NCBI GenBank assembly: GCA_907165275.2
Contig: OU015662.1
Coordinates: forward strand, 11,994,501-12,058,500
DNA: 64,000 nucleotides
Source: Zygaena filipendulae
Lineage: Eukaryota; Arthropoda; Insecta; Lepidoptera; Zygaenidae
Direction of reading: 5' to 3'
Numbering within the stretch: the first letter of the stretch is position 1
Text below: more model-generated notes on this DNA
What the model saw: only the letters and a program-made list of their open reading frames with translations
The model's database searches: none
What the model was told of the DNA's origin: nothing
DNA letters: not shown here

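Larger units (their letters stand above)
62388..63360 (+). other. Intron or alternative 3' UTR
   Basis: From donor GTAAGTAC to acceptor gactttccccag. If retained, it forms a 3' UTR with two poly(A) signals. No repeats were recognised apart from AT-rich stretches; a minus-strand ORF at 63007-63465 has no recognised domain. Confidence 0.6.

Noticed and set aside
61580..62416. Minus-strand ORFs of 278 and 211 codons
   Set aside because: Arg/Ala/Pro-rich frames opposite the long GC-rich tomosyn exon; composition explains them and no domain is visible.
63840..63960. Possible exon after attacgcag at 63839
   Set aside because: The frame is Gly-rich and no acceptable donor was found before the next candidate acceptor.
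1..64000. CRISPR-like arrays, viral genes or bacterial operons
   Set aside because: Direct repeats here are transposon families or tandem satellites without regular unique spacers; the gene has spliced exons and poly(A)-tailed retroelements surround it.

Overview
This is a eukaryotic, AT-rich, repeat-dense window that looks like insect DNA, most probably from a moth or butterfly (Lepidoptera). The organism call rests on the repeats: dozens of short interspersed elements whose ends read CGCGGTTTCACCCGCG / CAGCTAG, LINE tails with (AAAT)n and the AATGCC..GGCATTAAG signature, and tRNA-derived SINE pieces. All are familiar from lepidopteran genomes. No prokaryotic gene organisation, rRNA, tRNA, CRISPR array or viral gene was seen.

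One host gene spans almost the whole window on the + strand: tomosyn (syntaxin-binding protein 5, the neuronal SNARE regulator of the Lgl/tomosyn WD40 family). Fourteen exons between 5153 and 59101 are well supported. Each has GT-AG borders, every exon-exon phase closes, and the joined protein follows the known tomosyn order (first propeller, LLGL-type region, second propeller) for 663 codons. A long GC-rich exon (61514-62387) follows, then an 87-nt in-frame candidate exon (63361-63447) and a possible exon start at 63971. The first roughly 50 codons lie upstream of the window, and the C-terminal R-SNARE (VAMP-like) segment lies downstream.

Layout: 1-5152 is the end of an upstream intron. 5251-19395, 19579-29697 and 29833-49033 are three giant introns (14, 10 and 19 kb) filled with MITEs, non-autonomous Helitron-like elements, SINE/LINE tails and tandem repeats. 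49034-55023 is a compact run of eleven exons. The intron 55024-58881 is mostly one 3.3-kb Tc1/mariner-type transposon with an apparently intact, intron-containing DDE transposase. 59102-64000 holds the GC-rich variable linker region of tomosyn with likely alternative splicing and polyadenylation.

The most notable points are: a likely U12-type (minor spliceosome) intron after the first visible exon (donor GTATCCTTT); the complete Tc1-like element with DD35E spacing, long inverted termini and TA flanks; several nested insertions that give a relative age order of the transposons (Helitron inside hAT-like MITE, MITE inside hAT-like MITE, MITE and Helitron inside Tc1); a family of 237-bp palindromic MITEs; perfect palindromes with arms up to 59 bp; and a possible truncated tomosyn isoform lacking the SNARE domain. 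All family assignments come from reading the sequence and general knowledge; no database search was run.
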